Assembly: GCA_035644935.1 (NCBI GenBank)
Contig: DASQNO010000119.1
Coordinates: forward strand, 1 to 8,255
DNA: 8,255 nucleotides
Direction of reading: 5' to 3'
Origin: CADCVW01 sp035644935
Lineage (GTDB): Bacteria; Pseudomonadota; Alphaproteobacteria; Sphingomonadales; Sphingomonadaceae
The notes below the pieces were generated by a model, which ran no database searches, was not told the DNA's origin, and worked only from the letters and a program-made list of their open reading frames with translations. Both the position numbers and the translations under genes were made by a program. The number at the start of each line of letters is the position of its first letter. Position 1 is the first letter of the stretch. Positions 1 through 6,682 of this stretch are shown here, piece after piece.

Positions 1-1
1 C

Positions 2-1399
2 GGCTTCGTCACCTACGGCACGCGCACCGACGTCAACCTGGGCAACGCGCTCACCGCCGATCGCGACCGCGGGTTTCGGGGCTATTTCGAGGCCAATGGC
101 CGGCTGCAGCTGGACCCGCTTTGGAGCATCACGGCCGCCACCCGCGTCACGACCGACAAGACGTTCCTGCGCCGCTACGATATCTCGCGCGACGACCGGC
201 TGCGCACGCTGATCAACGCCGAACGGATCAGCACCGACAGCTACGTTTCGATCGCCGGCTGGGCGTTTCAGGGCCTACGCGCGACGGACCGGCAGGGCAC
301 GACGCCCATCGCGCTGCCGGCGATCGACGCGCGGCTGCGGCTTACCGATCCCTGGCTCGGCGGGCGCGTCGAACTGCAGGCCAACAGCCTCGCCATCTAC
401 CGCACGGACGGGCAGGACACGCAACGCGCGTTCGCCGGGGCGCGCTGGGACCTGCGCAAGCTCACCCGCATGGGGCAGGAGGTGGTGTTCACCGCCTACG
501 GCCGCGCCGACGCCTACAACAGCAACAACAACGACAGCACGGCGACGCTGATCTACCGCGGCGATCCGGGCTTTCAGTTCCGGGCGGTCGGCGCGCTGGC
601 CGCCGACGTGCGCTGGCCGCTGATCGGCACCCTGTTCGGCGGCACGCAACGCATCACCCCGCGTGTCCAGTTCGTCGCCACGCCGCCGACCCGCAACCTC
701 AGCATCCCCAACGAGGATTCGCGTTCGGTTGATCTGGAAAGCGGCAACCTCTTTTCGCTTAACCGCTTCCCTGGTCACGACCGCTGGGAGGACGCGTCGC
801 GCATCACCTACGGGCTGGAGTACGCGCTGGACCGGCCCAACCTGTCGCTGCGCACGATCGTTGGGCAAAGCTATCGGCTGAAGCGCCAGCCCTCGATCTT
901 CCCCGAAGGCACGGGCCTGACCGACCGGCTGTCCGACGTCGTCGGGCGCACCGAACTGGAGATCGGCACCTTTGTCGACGTCACGCACCGCTTTCGGCTC
1001 GACAAGGACAATCTGGCGGTGCGCCGCAACGAACTCGACCTGACGCTAGGGACGCAGCGCACCTACGCGACCATTGGCTATCTGCGCCTCGACCGCGACA
1101 TCAGTCTTGCGGTGGAAGACCTGCGCGATCGCGAGGAGGTGCGGGTGGGCGGCCGAGTGCAGCTCGGTCGCTTTTGGTCGGTGTTCGGCTCGGCCGTCGT
1201 TGATCTCACGGACGCGCGGGAGGATCCGTTCAGCGGCGCCGATGGCTACGAGCCCGTCCGACACCGTCTGGGCGTCGCTTACGACGACGACTGCCTGGAG
1301 GTCGGCATCACCTGGCGGCGCGATTACGAACGGTTCGGCGACGCGCGGCAGGGCAACACGTTCCTGTTCCGGCTGGCGCTCAAGAACCTCGGGCTTTAA
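2..1399 (+). CDS. lptD: LptD, LPS-assembly outer membrane protein (C-terminal part, 5' end outside window)
   Basis: The frame is open from base 2 to the TAA at 1397-1399, giving 465 residues with no start because the gene begins upstream of the window. LptD is the outer-membrane beta-barrel that, with the lipoprotein LptE, inserts lipopolysaccharide into the outer leaflet. The visible part matches the barrel domain (OstA_C type): long runs of alternating hydrophobic and polar residues, the segment DKTFLRRYD near residues 55-63 of the fragment, and a C-terminal stretch CLEVGITWRRDYERFG followed by the last strand NTFLFRLALKNLGL. E. coli LptD has 784 residues, so the missing part is the signal peptide, the periplasmic OstA_N jellyroll and probably the first strands. 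The fragment has one cysteine, codon 1292-1294, where E. coli has an adjacent Cys pair. The next gene is surA, as in E. coli. The identification rests on motifs and gene order, which agree. Confidence 0.93.
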   Translation, partial: GFVTYGTRTDVNLGNALTADRDRGFRGYFEANGRLQLDPLWSITAATRVTTDKTFLRRYDISRDDRLRTLINAERISTDSYVSIAGWAFQGLRATDRQGTTPIALPAIDARLRLTDPWLGGRVELQANSLAIYRTDGQDTQRAFAGARWDLRKLTRMGQEVVFTAYGRADAYNSNNNDSTATLIYRGDPGFQFRAVGALAADVRWPLIGTLFGGTQRITPRVQFVATPPTRNLSIPNEDSRSVDLESGNLFSLNRFPGHDRWEDASRITYGLEYALDRPNLSLRTIVGQSYRLKRQPSIFPEGTGLTDRLSDVVGRTELEIGTFVDVTHRFRLDKDNLAVRRNELDLTLGTQRTYATIGYLRLDRDISLAVEDLRDREEVRVGGRVQLGRFWSVFGSAVVDLTDAREDPFSGADGYEPVRHRLGVAYDDDCLEVGITWRRDYERFGDARQGNTFLFRLALKNLGL

Positions 1400-1412
1400 G
1401 AACGGAGCGTAA

Positions 1413-1465
1413 GGCGGGCCTGCGACCCGTCCGCTAAGCTGATGTTCAGGGGGGCTGCATCAGTT
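1413..1465 (+). other. Two candidate stem-loops in the lptD-surA gap
   Basis: Two structures lie in the 107-base gap. The first pairs GGCGGG (1413-1418) with CCCGTC (1426-1431) across a 7-base loop, with one G-U pair. The second is stronger: AGCTGATG (1437-1444) pairs with CATCAGTT (1458-1465), with one G-U pair, and inside it CAG (1447-1449) pairs with CTG (1455-1457) around a loop of five G, leaving TT bulged. Neither is followed by a clear T-run, so this is not a textbook intrinsic terminator. They could weaken lptD read-through, stabilise the lptD 3' end or sit in a surA leader. Only the base pairing is seen; the role is inferred. Confidence 0.35.
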
Positions 1466-1506
1466 CGCATCATAGATTTCCGCTTTCATGCGAGTTAGAA
1501 CCCGAA

Positions 1507-2865
1507 ATGACTTCACGAACTGCATCGACACGTTTCCGCCGCGGCGGCGCGGTGCTCACCCTTTGCGCAACGATGCTGGCGGCGGCCGCCTCGGCGCAGG
1601 TCGCCGCCCCGGTCGCAGGCACACGCAACCCGCTTGATCTGCCCAACAACCCTACGATTTTCGGCAGCAATCCGACCGTCCGCAAGGCGACCGCCATCGT
1701 TAACGGCCACGTCCTGACGCAGACCGATATCGATCACCGCGTTGCGCTTTCGCTTGCAGCGTCGGACGGACAGATCCCGCCCCAGGAGCTTGAGCGCCTG
1801 CGCCTGCAGGTCTTTCGCAATCTGATCGACGAGACGCTGCAGATTCAGGAAGCCAAGGCCAACCAGATCGTCGTGTCCGCCGCCGAGATCGACCAATTCC
1901 AGAACCGCGTCGCGACCAACTTCGGGAAAAACACGCCCGCTGAGTTCGACGCATATCTACGGGGCCTGGGATCGTCGACCAAGTCGATCCGGCGCCAGAT
2001 CGAGGGCGAACTGGCGTGGCGCAAATTGCAGAGCCGCAAGATCGAGGCCTTCGTCAATGTCGGCGACGAAGAGGTCCAGGCGATCATCGACAAGCTTAAC
2101 GCGTCAAAGGGCACGCAGGAGTATCGAATCGGGGAAATTTTCCTGGCCGCGACGCCGGAAACGCAAGGCGAGGCGATGGCCAATGCCGAGCGCATCATTC
2201 AGCAGGTCCGGAACGGGGGGTCGTTCTTGGCCTATGCGCGACAGTTCTCGCAAGCATCCACCGCCGCGGTTGGCGGCGATCTCGGCTGGGTTCGCCCCGA
2301 ACAGCTTCCCGATCCGCTCGCCGCCGCCGCGCGCGCGCTGCCCACCGGGCAGATCAGCCCGCCGATCCCGGTAGACGGCGGCGTGTCGATCATCGCGGTG
2401 CAGGACAGCCGTCAGGTGCTGACCGCCGATCCCAAAGACGCGCAACTGACGCTCAAGCAGGTGTCGATCACCTTTCCCAAGGGCACGACGCAGGATCAGG
2501 CGCGGCCCACGGTTGAGGCGTTCGCGGCCGCCAGCCGGTCGGTCGGCGGCTGCGGCAAGGCGGAAGAACTCGCCGCCCGCTTCAAAGGCGAGGTCGTCCA
2601 GAGCGACTCGATCCGCATCCGCGACCTGCCGCCCGTGCTGCAGAACACCATGATGAACCTGCAGATCGGTCAGGCGACCAATCCGTTCGGGTCTCTCGAC
2701 GAGAGCATCCGCGTTTTGGTGCTGTGCGGGCGCGACGAGCCGGAGCAGACCAATGCTCCATCCTTTGACCGCATCTACGCGCAGCTCAACGAGGAGCGCA
2801 CCAATCGCCGGGCGCAGCGTTACCTTCGCGACCTCCGGCGCGATGCCGTTGTCGACTACCGCTAA
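1507..2865 (+). CDS. surA: SurA-like periplasmic chaperone / peptidyl-prolyl isomerase
   Basis: This 452-residue protein is a periplasmic folding factor of the SurA/parvulin family, which escorts outer-membrane proteins, LptD among them, to the BAM complex. The ATG at 1507 opens a good signal peptide: basic residues R4-R12, hydrophobic core 15-28, and an ASA-Q cleavage site after A30. The start is chosen for that; the ribosome site upstream is weak. The SurA_N helical region covers roughly 60-195 (AIVNGHVLTQTDIDHR at 63-78). One parvulin domain follows at about 204-303, with EYRIGEIFL and the GGDLGWVRPEQLP signature near 256-268. A second region, about 312-410, looks like a degenerate parvulin fold without that signature. 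C348 and C407 in it could form a disulfide. The length is close to E. coli SurA (428). It lies between lptD and pdxA, 15 bases before pdxA, as in the classical cluster. Confidence 0.92.
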   Translation: MTSRTASTRFRRGGAVLTLCATMLAAAASAQVAAPVAGTRNPLDLPNNPTIFGSNPTVRKATAIVNGHVLTQTDIDHRVALSLAASDGQIPPQELERLRLQVFRNLIDETLQIQEAKANQIVVSAAEIDQFQNRVATNFGKNTPAEFDAYLRGLGSSTKSIRRQIEGELAWRKLQSRKIEAFVNVGDEEVQAIIDKLNASKGTQEYRIGEIFLAATPETQGEAMANAERIIQQVRNGGSFLAYARQFSQASTAAVGGDLGWVRPEQLPDPLAAAARALPTGQISPPIPVDGGVSIIAVQDSRQVLTADPKDAQLTLKQVSITFPKGTTQDQARPTVEAFAAASRSVGGCGKAEELAARFKGEVVQSDSIRIRDLPPVLQNTMMNLQIGQATNPFGSLDESIRVLVLCGRDEPEQTNAPSFDRIYAQLNEERTNRRAQRYLRDLRRDAVVDYR

Positions 2866-2880
2866 GAGAGCCGTCGCGGC

Positions 2881-3903
2881 ATGCCGGTGAACGGCGGCGC
2901 CCGGCCGCTGGCCGTCGCCTTGGGCGATCCCGCGGGGATTGGGCCGGAGATCGTCGCGAAGGCCTGGGGCGCTCGCCACCAAGCCGAATTGCCGCTGTTC
3001 GTGGCGGTTGGCGATCCGGCATCGGTGTCCGCCGTGTGGGACGGACCGGTCGAAGTTGTGTCGACCCCCGTGGACGCGGCCGCGTGCTTCGGCGACGCGC
3101 TGCCGGTCATCGAACTGCCCGCGATGTCGGCGGTGACGCCCGGCAATCCTGATCTCGCGGGCGCCCGCTGCGCGCTAGACTCGCTGGAACTTGCGCTTGG
3201 CCTTACCCGGTCGGGCGCCGCGGGCGCGCTGGTGACCGCCCCCGTGTCCAAGGCGCAGCTCTACGCGATCGGCTTCAGTCACGCCGGCCAGACCGAGTTC
3301 GTCGCCGAACGCTGCGGGGTCGGGCGCGACAACATTGTGATGATGCTCGCCGGACCGACGCTGCGCACGGTGCCCGTCACCACCCATGTCGCCCTAGCCG
3401 ACGTGCCGGGCCTGCTGACGCGTTCACTGCTGATCGCCCGCGCGCTGGCGACGCTGCGCGGCCTTCGCCGCGACTTCGGCATCGAGAATCCCCGCGTCGC
3501 CGTGGCCGGCCTCAACCCGCACGCGGGCGAGGGCGGCGCGCTGGGCCGCGAGGAGATCGAAATCATCGCGCCCGCGATCGCGGAGCTGCAGGCCGACGGC
3601 CACGACGTCACGGGACCGCACGCCGCCGACACGATGTTCCATCCGCGCGCCCGGGCCAATTACGACGCGGCGCTCTGCCTCTACCACGACCAGGCGTTGA
3701 TCCCGCTGAAAGCGCTGCACTTCGACGAAGGCGTCAACATGACTCTTGGCCTGCCGATCGTCCGCACCGCGCCCGATCACGGCACGGCCTTTGCGCTTGC
3801 CGGGCGCGGCGTCGCCGAACCCGGCGCGATGATAGCGGCGATCCGCATGGCCGCCGACTGCGCGGCGCGCCGCCTCGGGGCTCAGGGCGCCTCCGCCGCG
3901 TGA
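2881..3903 (+). CDS. pdxA: PdxA, 4-hydroxythreonine-4-phosphate dehydrogenase
   Basis: PdxA oxidises 4-phosphohydroxy-L-threonine with NAD+ in the DXP-dependent route to pyridoxal 5'-phosphate; the product decarboxylates and is used by PdxJ. It is a cytosolic, metal-dependent homodimer. The 340 residues compare with 329 in E. coli. Family motifs are LGDPAGIGPEIVAKAW (14-29), GALVTAPVSKAQL (115-127), NPHAGEGGALG (212-222) and YHDQALIPLKALHFDEGVN (268-286). The three metal-binding histidines map to H169, H214 and H269, and the phosphate/substrate residues K277, N286 and R295 are present. One oddity is GQTEF at 136-140: Q137 stands where E. coli has substrate-contacting His136 (GHTE). The ATG at 2881 follows the surA stop by 15 bases, with a weak AGAG ten or so bases upstream. 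The TGA stop overlaps the rsmA start. Confidence 0.96.
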   Translation: MPVNGGARPLAVALGDPAGIGPEIVAKAWGARHQAELPLFVAVGDPASVSAVWDGPVEVVSTPVDAAACFGDALPVIELPAMSAVTPGNPDLAGARCALDSLELALGLTRSGAAGALVTAPVSKAQLYAIGFSHAGQTEFVAERCGVGRDNIVMMLAGPTLRTVPVTTHVALADVPGLLTRSLLIARALATLRGLRRDFGIENPRVAVAGLNPHAGEGGALGREEIEIIAPAIAELQADGHDVTGPHAADTMFHPRARANYDAALCLYHDQALIPLKALHFDEGVNMTLGLPIVRTAPDHGTAFALAGRGVAEPGAMIAAIRMAADCAARRLGAQGASAA

Positions 3904-4736
3904 CGGCGGCCAACGGGCTGCCCCCGCTGCGCGAGGTCATCGCGCGCCATGGGCTTTCGGCCAACAAGGCGCTTGGCCAGAACTTCCTGCTCGATGGCCA
4001 GCTCCTGGCGCGCATCGCGGCCGTGCCCGGACCGCTCGCCGGGCAAGCCGTGTACGAGGTGGGACCCGGTCCGGGCGGCCTGACCCGCGCGCTGCTGACC
4101 GCCGGCGCGGTTGTCACCGCAGTGGAGCGGGACGCGCGCTGCCTTCCCGCTTTGGCCGAGCTGGACACAGCGTTTCCTTCCCGACTCAAGGTCTTGGACG
4201 CCGACGCTATGACGGTAGACGAAGCGGCGCTCGTGCCCGGCGCGCACGTTGTCGCTAACCTGCCCTACAATGTCGGCACCGCCCTGCTCGTCCGCTGGCT
4301 GCGCGGCGAGGCATGGCCCGCGTGGTGGACATCGCTGACGCTGATGTTTCAGCGCGAAGTCGCCGACCGCATCGTCGCGGCTCCCGGCAGCAAGGCATAC
4401 GGCCGACTGTCGGTGCTCGCGCAGTGGCGCAGCCAGCCGCGGATTGCCATGGCCGTGCACCGCTCAGCATTCGTCCCCCCGCCCAAGATCGCCTCCGCCG
4501 TGGTGCACATCGTCCCCGCCGCACAGCCGCCCGGCGTCCGCTTCGACGATCTCGAACGCCTCACCGCCGCCGCGTTCGGTCAGCGCCGCAAGATGCTGCG
4601 GCAGAGCCTCAAGAGCGTAACCGGCGGCGACGCGGCGATGGCGGCGACGGGCACCGACCCCACGAGACGAGGCGAGACGCTCAGCGTCGAAGAGTATGTA
4701 ACCCTGGCACGCGCGCTGGGCGCCGCGCGCGCTTGA
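3900..4736 (+). CDS. rsmA: RsmA (KsgA), 16S rRNA dimethyladenosine methyltransferase
   Basis: RsmA transfers four methyl groups from S-adenosylmethionine to the two adjacent adenines (A1518 and A1519, E. coli numbering) in the helix 45 loop of 16S rRNA, a late check in 30S assembly. The 278 residues are near the usual length (273 in E. coli). Visible motifs are KALGQNFLLD (23-32), the SAM-binding EVGPGPGGLT (53-62), the acidic ribose-contact residue in VERDAR (75-80), catalytic NLPYNVG (120-126), LMFQREVADRI (148-158), the VPPPKIASAVV segment (192-202) and AFGQRRKMLRQSLKSV (225-240). The start is GTG at 3900, sharing the four bases GTGA with the pdxA stop. That fits the family N-terminus, and no better in-frame start lies before GQNFL. 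There is no clear ribosome site, so translational coupling to pdxA is likely. This is the last gene of the + strand cluster and converges with the TPR gene. Confidence 0.96.
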   Translation: MTAANGLPPLREVIARHGLSANKALGQNFLLDGQLLARIAAVPGPLAGQAVYEVGPGPGGLTRALLTAGAVVTAVERDARCLPALAELDTAFPSRLKVLDADAMTVDEAALVPGAHVVANLPYNVGTALLVRWLRGEAWPAWWTSLTLMFQREVADRIVAAPGSKAYGRLSVLAQWRSQPRIAMAVHRSAFVPPPKIASAVVHIVPAAQPPGVRFDDLERLTAAAFGQRRKMLRQSLKSVTGGDAAMAATGTDPTRRGETLSVEEYVTLARALGAARA

Positions 4737-4746
4737 CTTACACAAA

Positions 4747-4832
4747 CGTCATCCCAGTGCAGGCTGGGATCTCGACGGGTGAAACGTGCGGTCTCAGGAC
4801 CCGCCGAGATCCCGGCCGCCGCCGGGATGACG
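4747..4832. repeat. Pair of inverted 27-base palindromic repeat units between convergent genes
   Basis: Unit 1 (4747-4773) begins CGTCATCCCAG and ends CTGGGATCTC. Unit 2 (4806-4832) is an inverted copy, matching at 22 of 27 positions. Each unit is itself a hairpin with a 7-bp stem and 6-base loop: ATCCCAG/CTGGGAT (4751-4770) and ATCCCGG/CCGGGAT (4809-4828). The A-T pair at 4756/4765 is a G-C pair in unit 2, a compensatory change that argues for selection on structure or a structured ancestor. The spacer is 32 bases. The element fills nearly all of the 106-base gap between the rsmA and TPR stops. It resembles the REP/BIME-like dispersed repeats common in sphingomonad gaps (recalled, not searched) and may also act as a two-way terminator. 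Confidence 0.8.
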
Positions 4833-4842
4833 CATCAAGAAG

Positions 4843-5358
4843 TTACTGCGCCTTAGGCACCGTGCTCGGCGCCACCGGCTTGACCTCCGCTGTCACCACC
4901 GCGGGCGGCGGACCCTTGGCGATCGCCGCCGAAAGCTGCACCGACGGCGCGCACCCGCTCGCGCACAGCTTCTTGATCCGCTCAAGATTGGCGCGCGCGC
5001 GGTCGACCGCTCCGCGCTGCACCATCGCCTCACCCTGCCCGGCAAGCGCGACCAGGTCGTTGGGCTCGATCGCCAGCACCTCGCCATACAGCTTGATGGC
5101 CTTGCCGTAGAGCCCCTGCGCATGGGCGACGCGGGCGAGCGAGCGATAGGCGCCGCGGTTCCGCGGATCGACCGCCAGCGCGGTCTCCAGCGCGTCGATC
5201 GCCGCCGGGTACTGCCCGCTCGCGGTCAGCGCGTCGCCGCGCGCCTGATAAGACAGGCTGAGCGGTGAAATCTGGTCGTCGGCGCGCTGGCCGCTGACCG
5301 AAGTGGACATCGTCGCGAAGCCGAACGCGAGCACGAGAGCAACGGGCAAAAGGCGCAT
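4843..5358 (-). CDS. Small exported tetratricopeptide-repeat protein
   Basis: This 171-residue protein is of unknown specific function. It starts with a signal peptide (MRLLPVALVLAFGFATM, probable cleavage near VSG-Q24), so the mature part should be periplasmic. Three TPR units follow at about 34-65, 66-99 and 100-131, with the alternating small/aromatic pattern and unit ends ALAVDP and VLAIEP. TPRs form a helical scaffold that binds proteins or peptides. A C-x3-C pair (C132, C136) lies just after the last unit, and the tail (150-171) is rich in Ala, Pro and Val. The ATG at 5358 is preferred over an in-frame TTG at 5370 because a GGAG ribosome site lies six bases before the ATG and would fall inside the longer version. 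It starts 25 bases after the methyltransferase gene, probably in the same transcript. The family call is firm; the role is not known. Confidence 0.85.
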   Translation of the reverse strand: MRLLPVALVLAFGFATMSTSVSGQRADDQISPLSLSYQARGDALTASGQYPAAIDALETALAVDPRNRGAYRSLARVAHAQGLYGKAIKLYGEVLAIEPNDLVALAGQGEAMVQRGAVDRARANLERIKKLCASGCAPSVQLSAAIAKGPPPAVVTAEVKPVAPSTVPKAQ

Positions 5359-5364
5359 CAGTGT

Positions 5365-5368
5365 CTCC
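5365..5368 (-). promoter_or_regulatory. Ribosome binding site that sets the TPR gene start
   Basis: On the minus strand GGAG stands six bases before the ATG at 5358-5356. It overlaps the codons that would follow an alternative TTG start at 5370, so it supports the shorter protein, which also begins with a normal signal peptide. Confidence 0.7.
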
Positions 5369-5383
5369 AAGATCGTCCGCCGT

Positions 5384-6568
5384 TTAACACGGCGCCCGCA
5401 GGCGCGCGACGAAAAATCCGTCGGTGCCGTCGTGCAGCGGCGTCAGGAGCCGCCCGGCCCCGTCCGCCCGCCCGGCGGTCGCTATCTCTTCGGCCACCCA
5501 GCCTGAACGACCGTTGAAGAACGTGTCGACCTGCGCCCGCCCTTCTTCGGGCAGCAGCGAGCACACCGCGTAGACGAGATGGCCGCCCGGCCGCACCAGC
5601 GGCGCCGCGAGCGCCAGAATGTGCGCCTGCAACGCCGTCAGCCGCGCCAACCGCTCGGGGCTAAGCCGCCACCGCGCCTCCGGGTTGCGCCGCCACGTCC
5701 CCGTTCCCGAACAGGGCGCGTCGACCAGCACGAGGTCCGCCGCGCCCGCGAGGTCGGCCAGCGCTTCGCCTTCGCGCCCGGGGTTCAGCAGCCGTATCTC
5801 GACGGCCGCACCCGCCCGGTTCGCGCGCGGCGGCAAGCGGGACAGCCGTCCGCGATCCGTGTCGCAGGCGATCAATCGTCCGTCGGCGGGTCCGCCCATG
5901 TCCGCGGCCAGCGCCAGGCTCTTGCCCCCCGCACCCGCGCACAGGTCCACGGCGAGCATCCCCGGCCGAGCCGCGCAGGCAGCGACGATCGCCTGGCTCC
6001 CCGCATCCTGCACCTCGATACGCCCTTCCCGAAACGCGGCGCTATCCTCCACCCGCAAGTTCTCGGGGAGCCGCAGGCCAAAGGCCGCGTGCGGCGCCGG
6101 CACAGCGTCCGGGAACTCGCGCATAACCGCCTCGACATCGCCCTTAAGCCGGTTGACGCGCAGGTCGAGCGGCGCGCGCCCGAGCAGCGCTTCTCGCTCC
6201 GCCGCGTTTAGATGCGCAGGCAAGCGTTCCAGCAGCCAGCCCGGCGCGACACCTCGCGCCGCGCGCTCCTCGCCTGGTGAGGCCACGGCCGGACCATGGC
6301 GCGACCCGTCGAACAAGGCCGCCACGGCCGAATCCTCGTCTGCCAGCCCCAGCATCGCCGCACGCCCGTTCTCCGGCCGCTCGCCCGCCCGCCGGATCGC
6401 CGCGTACACGAGTTCACGCACCGCGCGCCGGTCGCCCGACCCGGCAAAGCGCCGAGTCCGGAAATAATCGGAGACGATCGTATCCGCCGCCGGCCCCGCC
6501 TTCCGCGCCGCCGCGACCACGAGGTCCAGGATCTCAACCGCCGCCTGCGCGCGCGCGGGAGGCGTCAT
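5384..6568 (-). CDS. RsmB/NOP-family class I SAM-dependent RNA (cytosine-5) methyltransferase
   Basis: This 394-residue protein should transfer a methyl group from S-adenosylmethionine to C5 of a cytosine in RNA, in the cytosol. The C-terminal half holds the family core: SAM-binding motif VDLCAGAGGKSLAL (207-220), the acidic region ACDTDRGRL (234-242), motif IV DAPCSGTGTWRRNPE (283-297) with C286, and motif VI VYAVCSLLPEEG (332-343) with C336. In this family the motif VI cysteine attacks the base and the motif IV cysteine helps release the product; both are present. The N-terminal 75 residues look like a short NusB-like helical domain, as in RsmB, which methylates C967 of 16S rRNA. E. coli RsmB has 429 residues, and alphaproteobacteria often carry more than one paralogue, so the target is uncertain and no symbol is given. 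GGAG at 6578-6581 lies nine bases before the ATG. The gene follows guaB and precedes the TPR gene. Confidence 0.92.
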   Translation of the reverse strand: MTPPARAQAAVEILDLVVAAARKAGPAADTIVSDYFRTRRFAGSGDRRAVRELVYAAIRRAGERPENGRAAMLGLADEDSAVAALFDGSRHGPAVASPGEERAARGVAPGWLLERLPAHLNAAEREALLGRAPLDLRVNRLKGDVEAVMREFPDAVPAPHAAFGLRLPENLRVEDSAAFREGRIEVQDAGSQAIVAACAARPGMLAVDLCAGAGGKSLALAADMGGPADGRLIACDTDRGRLSRLPPRANRAGAAVEIRLLNPGREGEALADLAGAADLVLVDAPCSGTGTWRRNPEARWRLSPERLARLTALQAHILALAAPLVRPGGHLVYAVCSLLPEEGRAQVDTFFNGRSGWVAEEIATAGRADGAGRLLTPLHDGTDGFFVARLRAPC

Positions 6569-6588
6569 CCGATTGTACTCCGTGAGAT

Positions 6589-6663
6589 CGTTCGTCCCGA
6601 GCGAAATCGAGGGGCGCTTAGCGCGAAGTTCGGAACGCCCCTCGACTGCGCTCGGGACGAACG
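6589..6663. repeat. 28-bp near-perfect inverted repeat between guaB and the methyltransferase gene
   Basis: Arm 1 (6589-6616) begins CGTTCGTCCCGAGCG and ends TCGAGGGGCG. Arm 2 (6636-6663) is its reverse complement with only two mismatches, and the loop is 19 bases. Each arm can also fold alone: CGTCCC (6593-6598) pairs with GGGGCG (6611-6616), with one G-U pair. It occupies most of the 114-base gap, downstream of the guaB stop and eight bases from the ribosome site of the next gene. The sequence type (CGTTCGTCCCGAGCG..TCGA) resembles a dispersed intergenic repeat I recall from sphingomonad genomes; I could not search for other copies. In RNA it would form a long hairpin able to block exonucleases or reduce read-through, but no T-run follows. 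Confidence 0.85.
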
Positions 6664-6682
6664 GAGTCGTTCCGCGCCCGGC

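Noticed and set aside
275..988. Long minus-strand open frame opposite lptD
   Set aside because: Its composition (Arg, Ala, Gly, Val-rich, no recognisable motif) is that of a GC-rich shadow frame, and the + strand frame there has clear LptD motifs.
1444..1475. Promoter for surA in the lptD-surA gap
   Set aside because: The hexamers I could pair at 17-base spacing match consensus poorly, and the region is better described by the stem-loop.
1555..1569. Lipoprotein signal in SurA (LTLC, C20)
   Set aside because: Position -1 is Leu rather than Gly, Ala or Ser, and a normal ASA-Q signal peptidase I site follows at residue 30.
2104..2982. 292-codon minus-strand open frame opposite surA and the pdxA start
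   Set aside because: It crosses a gene boundary on the other strand and shows no domain; it mirrors codon bias in surA.
4313..5110. 265-codon + strand open frame running from rsmA through the repeat into the TPR gene
   Set aside because: It spans two convergent genes and the palindromic repeat, and has Arg-rich shadow composition.
5359..5370. TTG at 5370 as start of the TPR protein
   Set aside because: It would place the GGAG ribosome site inside the coding sequence. The ATG at 5358 has ideal spacing and begins the signal peptide directly.
5619..6467. 282-codon + strand open frame inside the methyltransferase gene
   Set aside because: Low-complexity Arg/Ser/Pro/Ala translation. The opposite frame has the complete SAM-binding and two-cysteine motifs.
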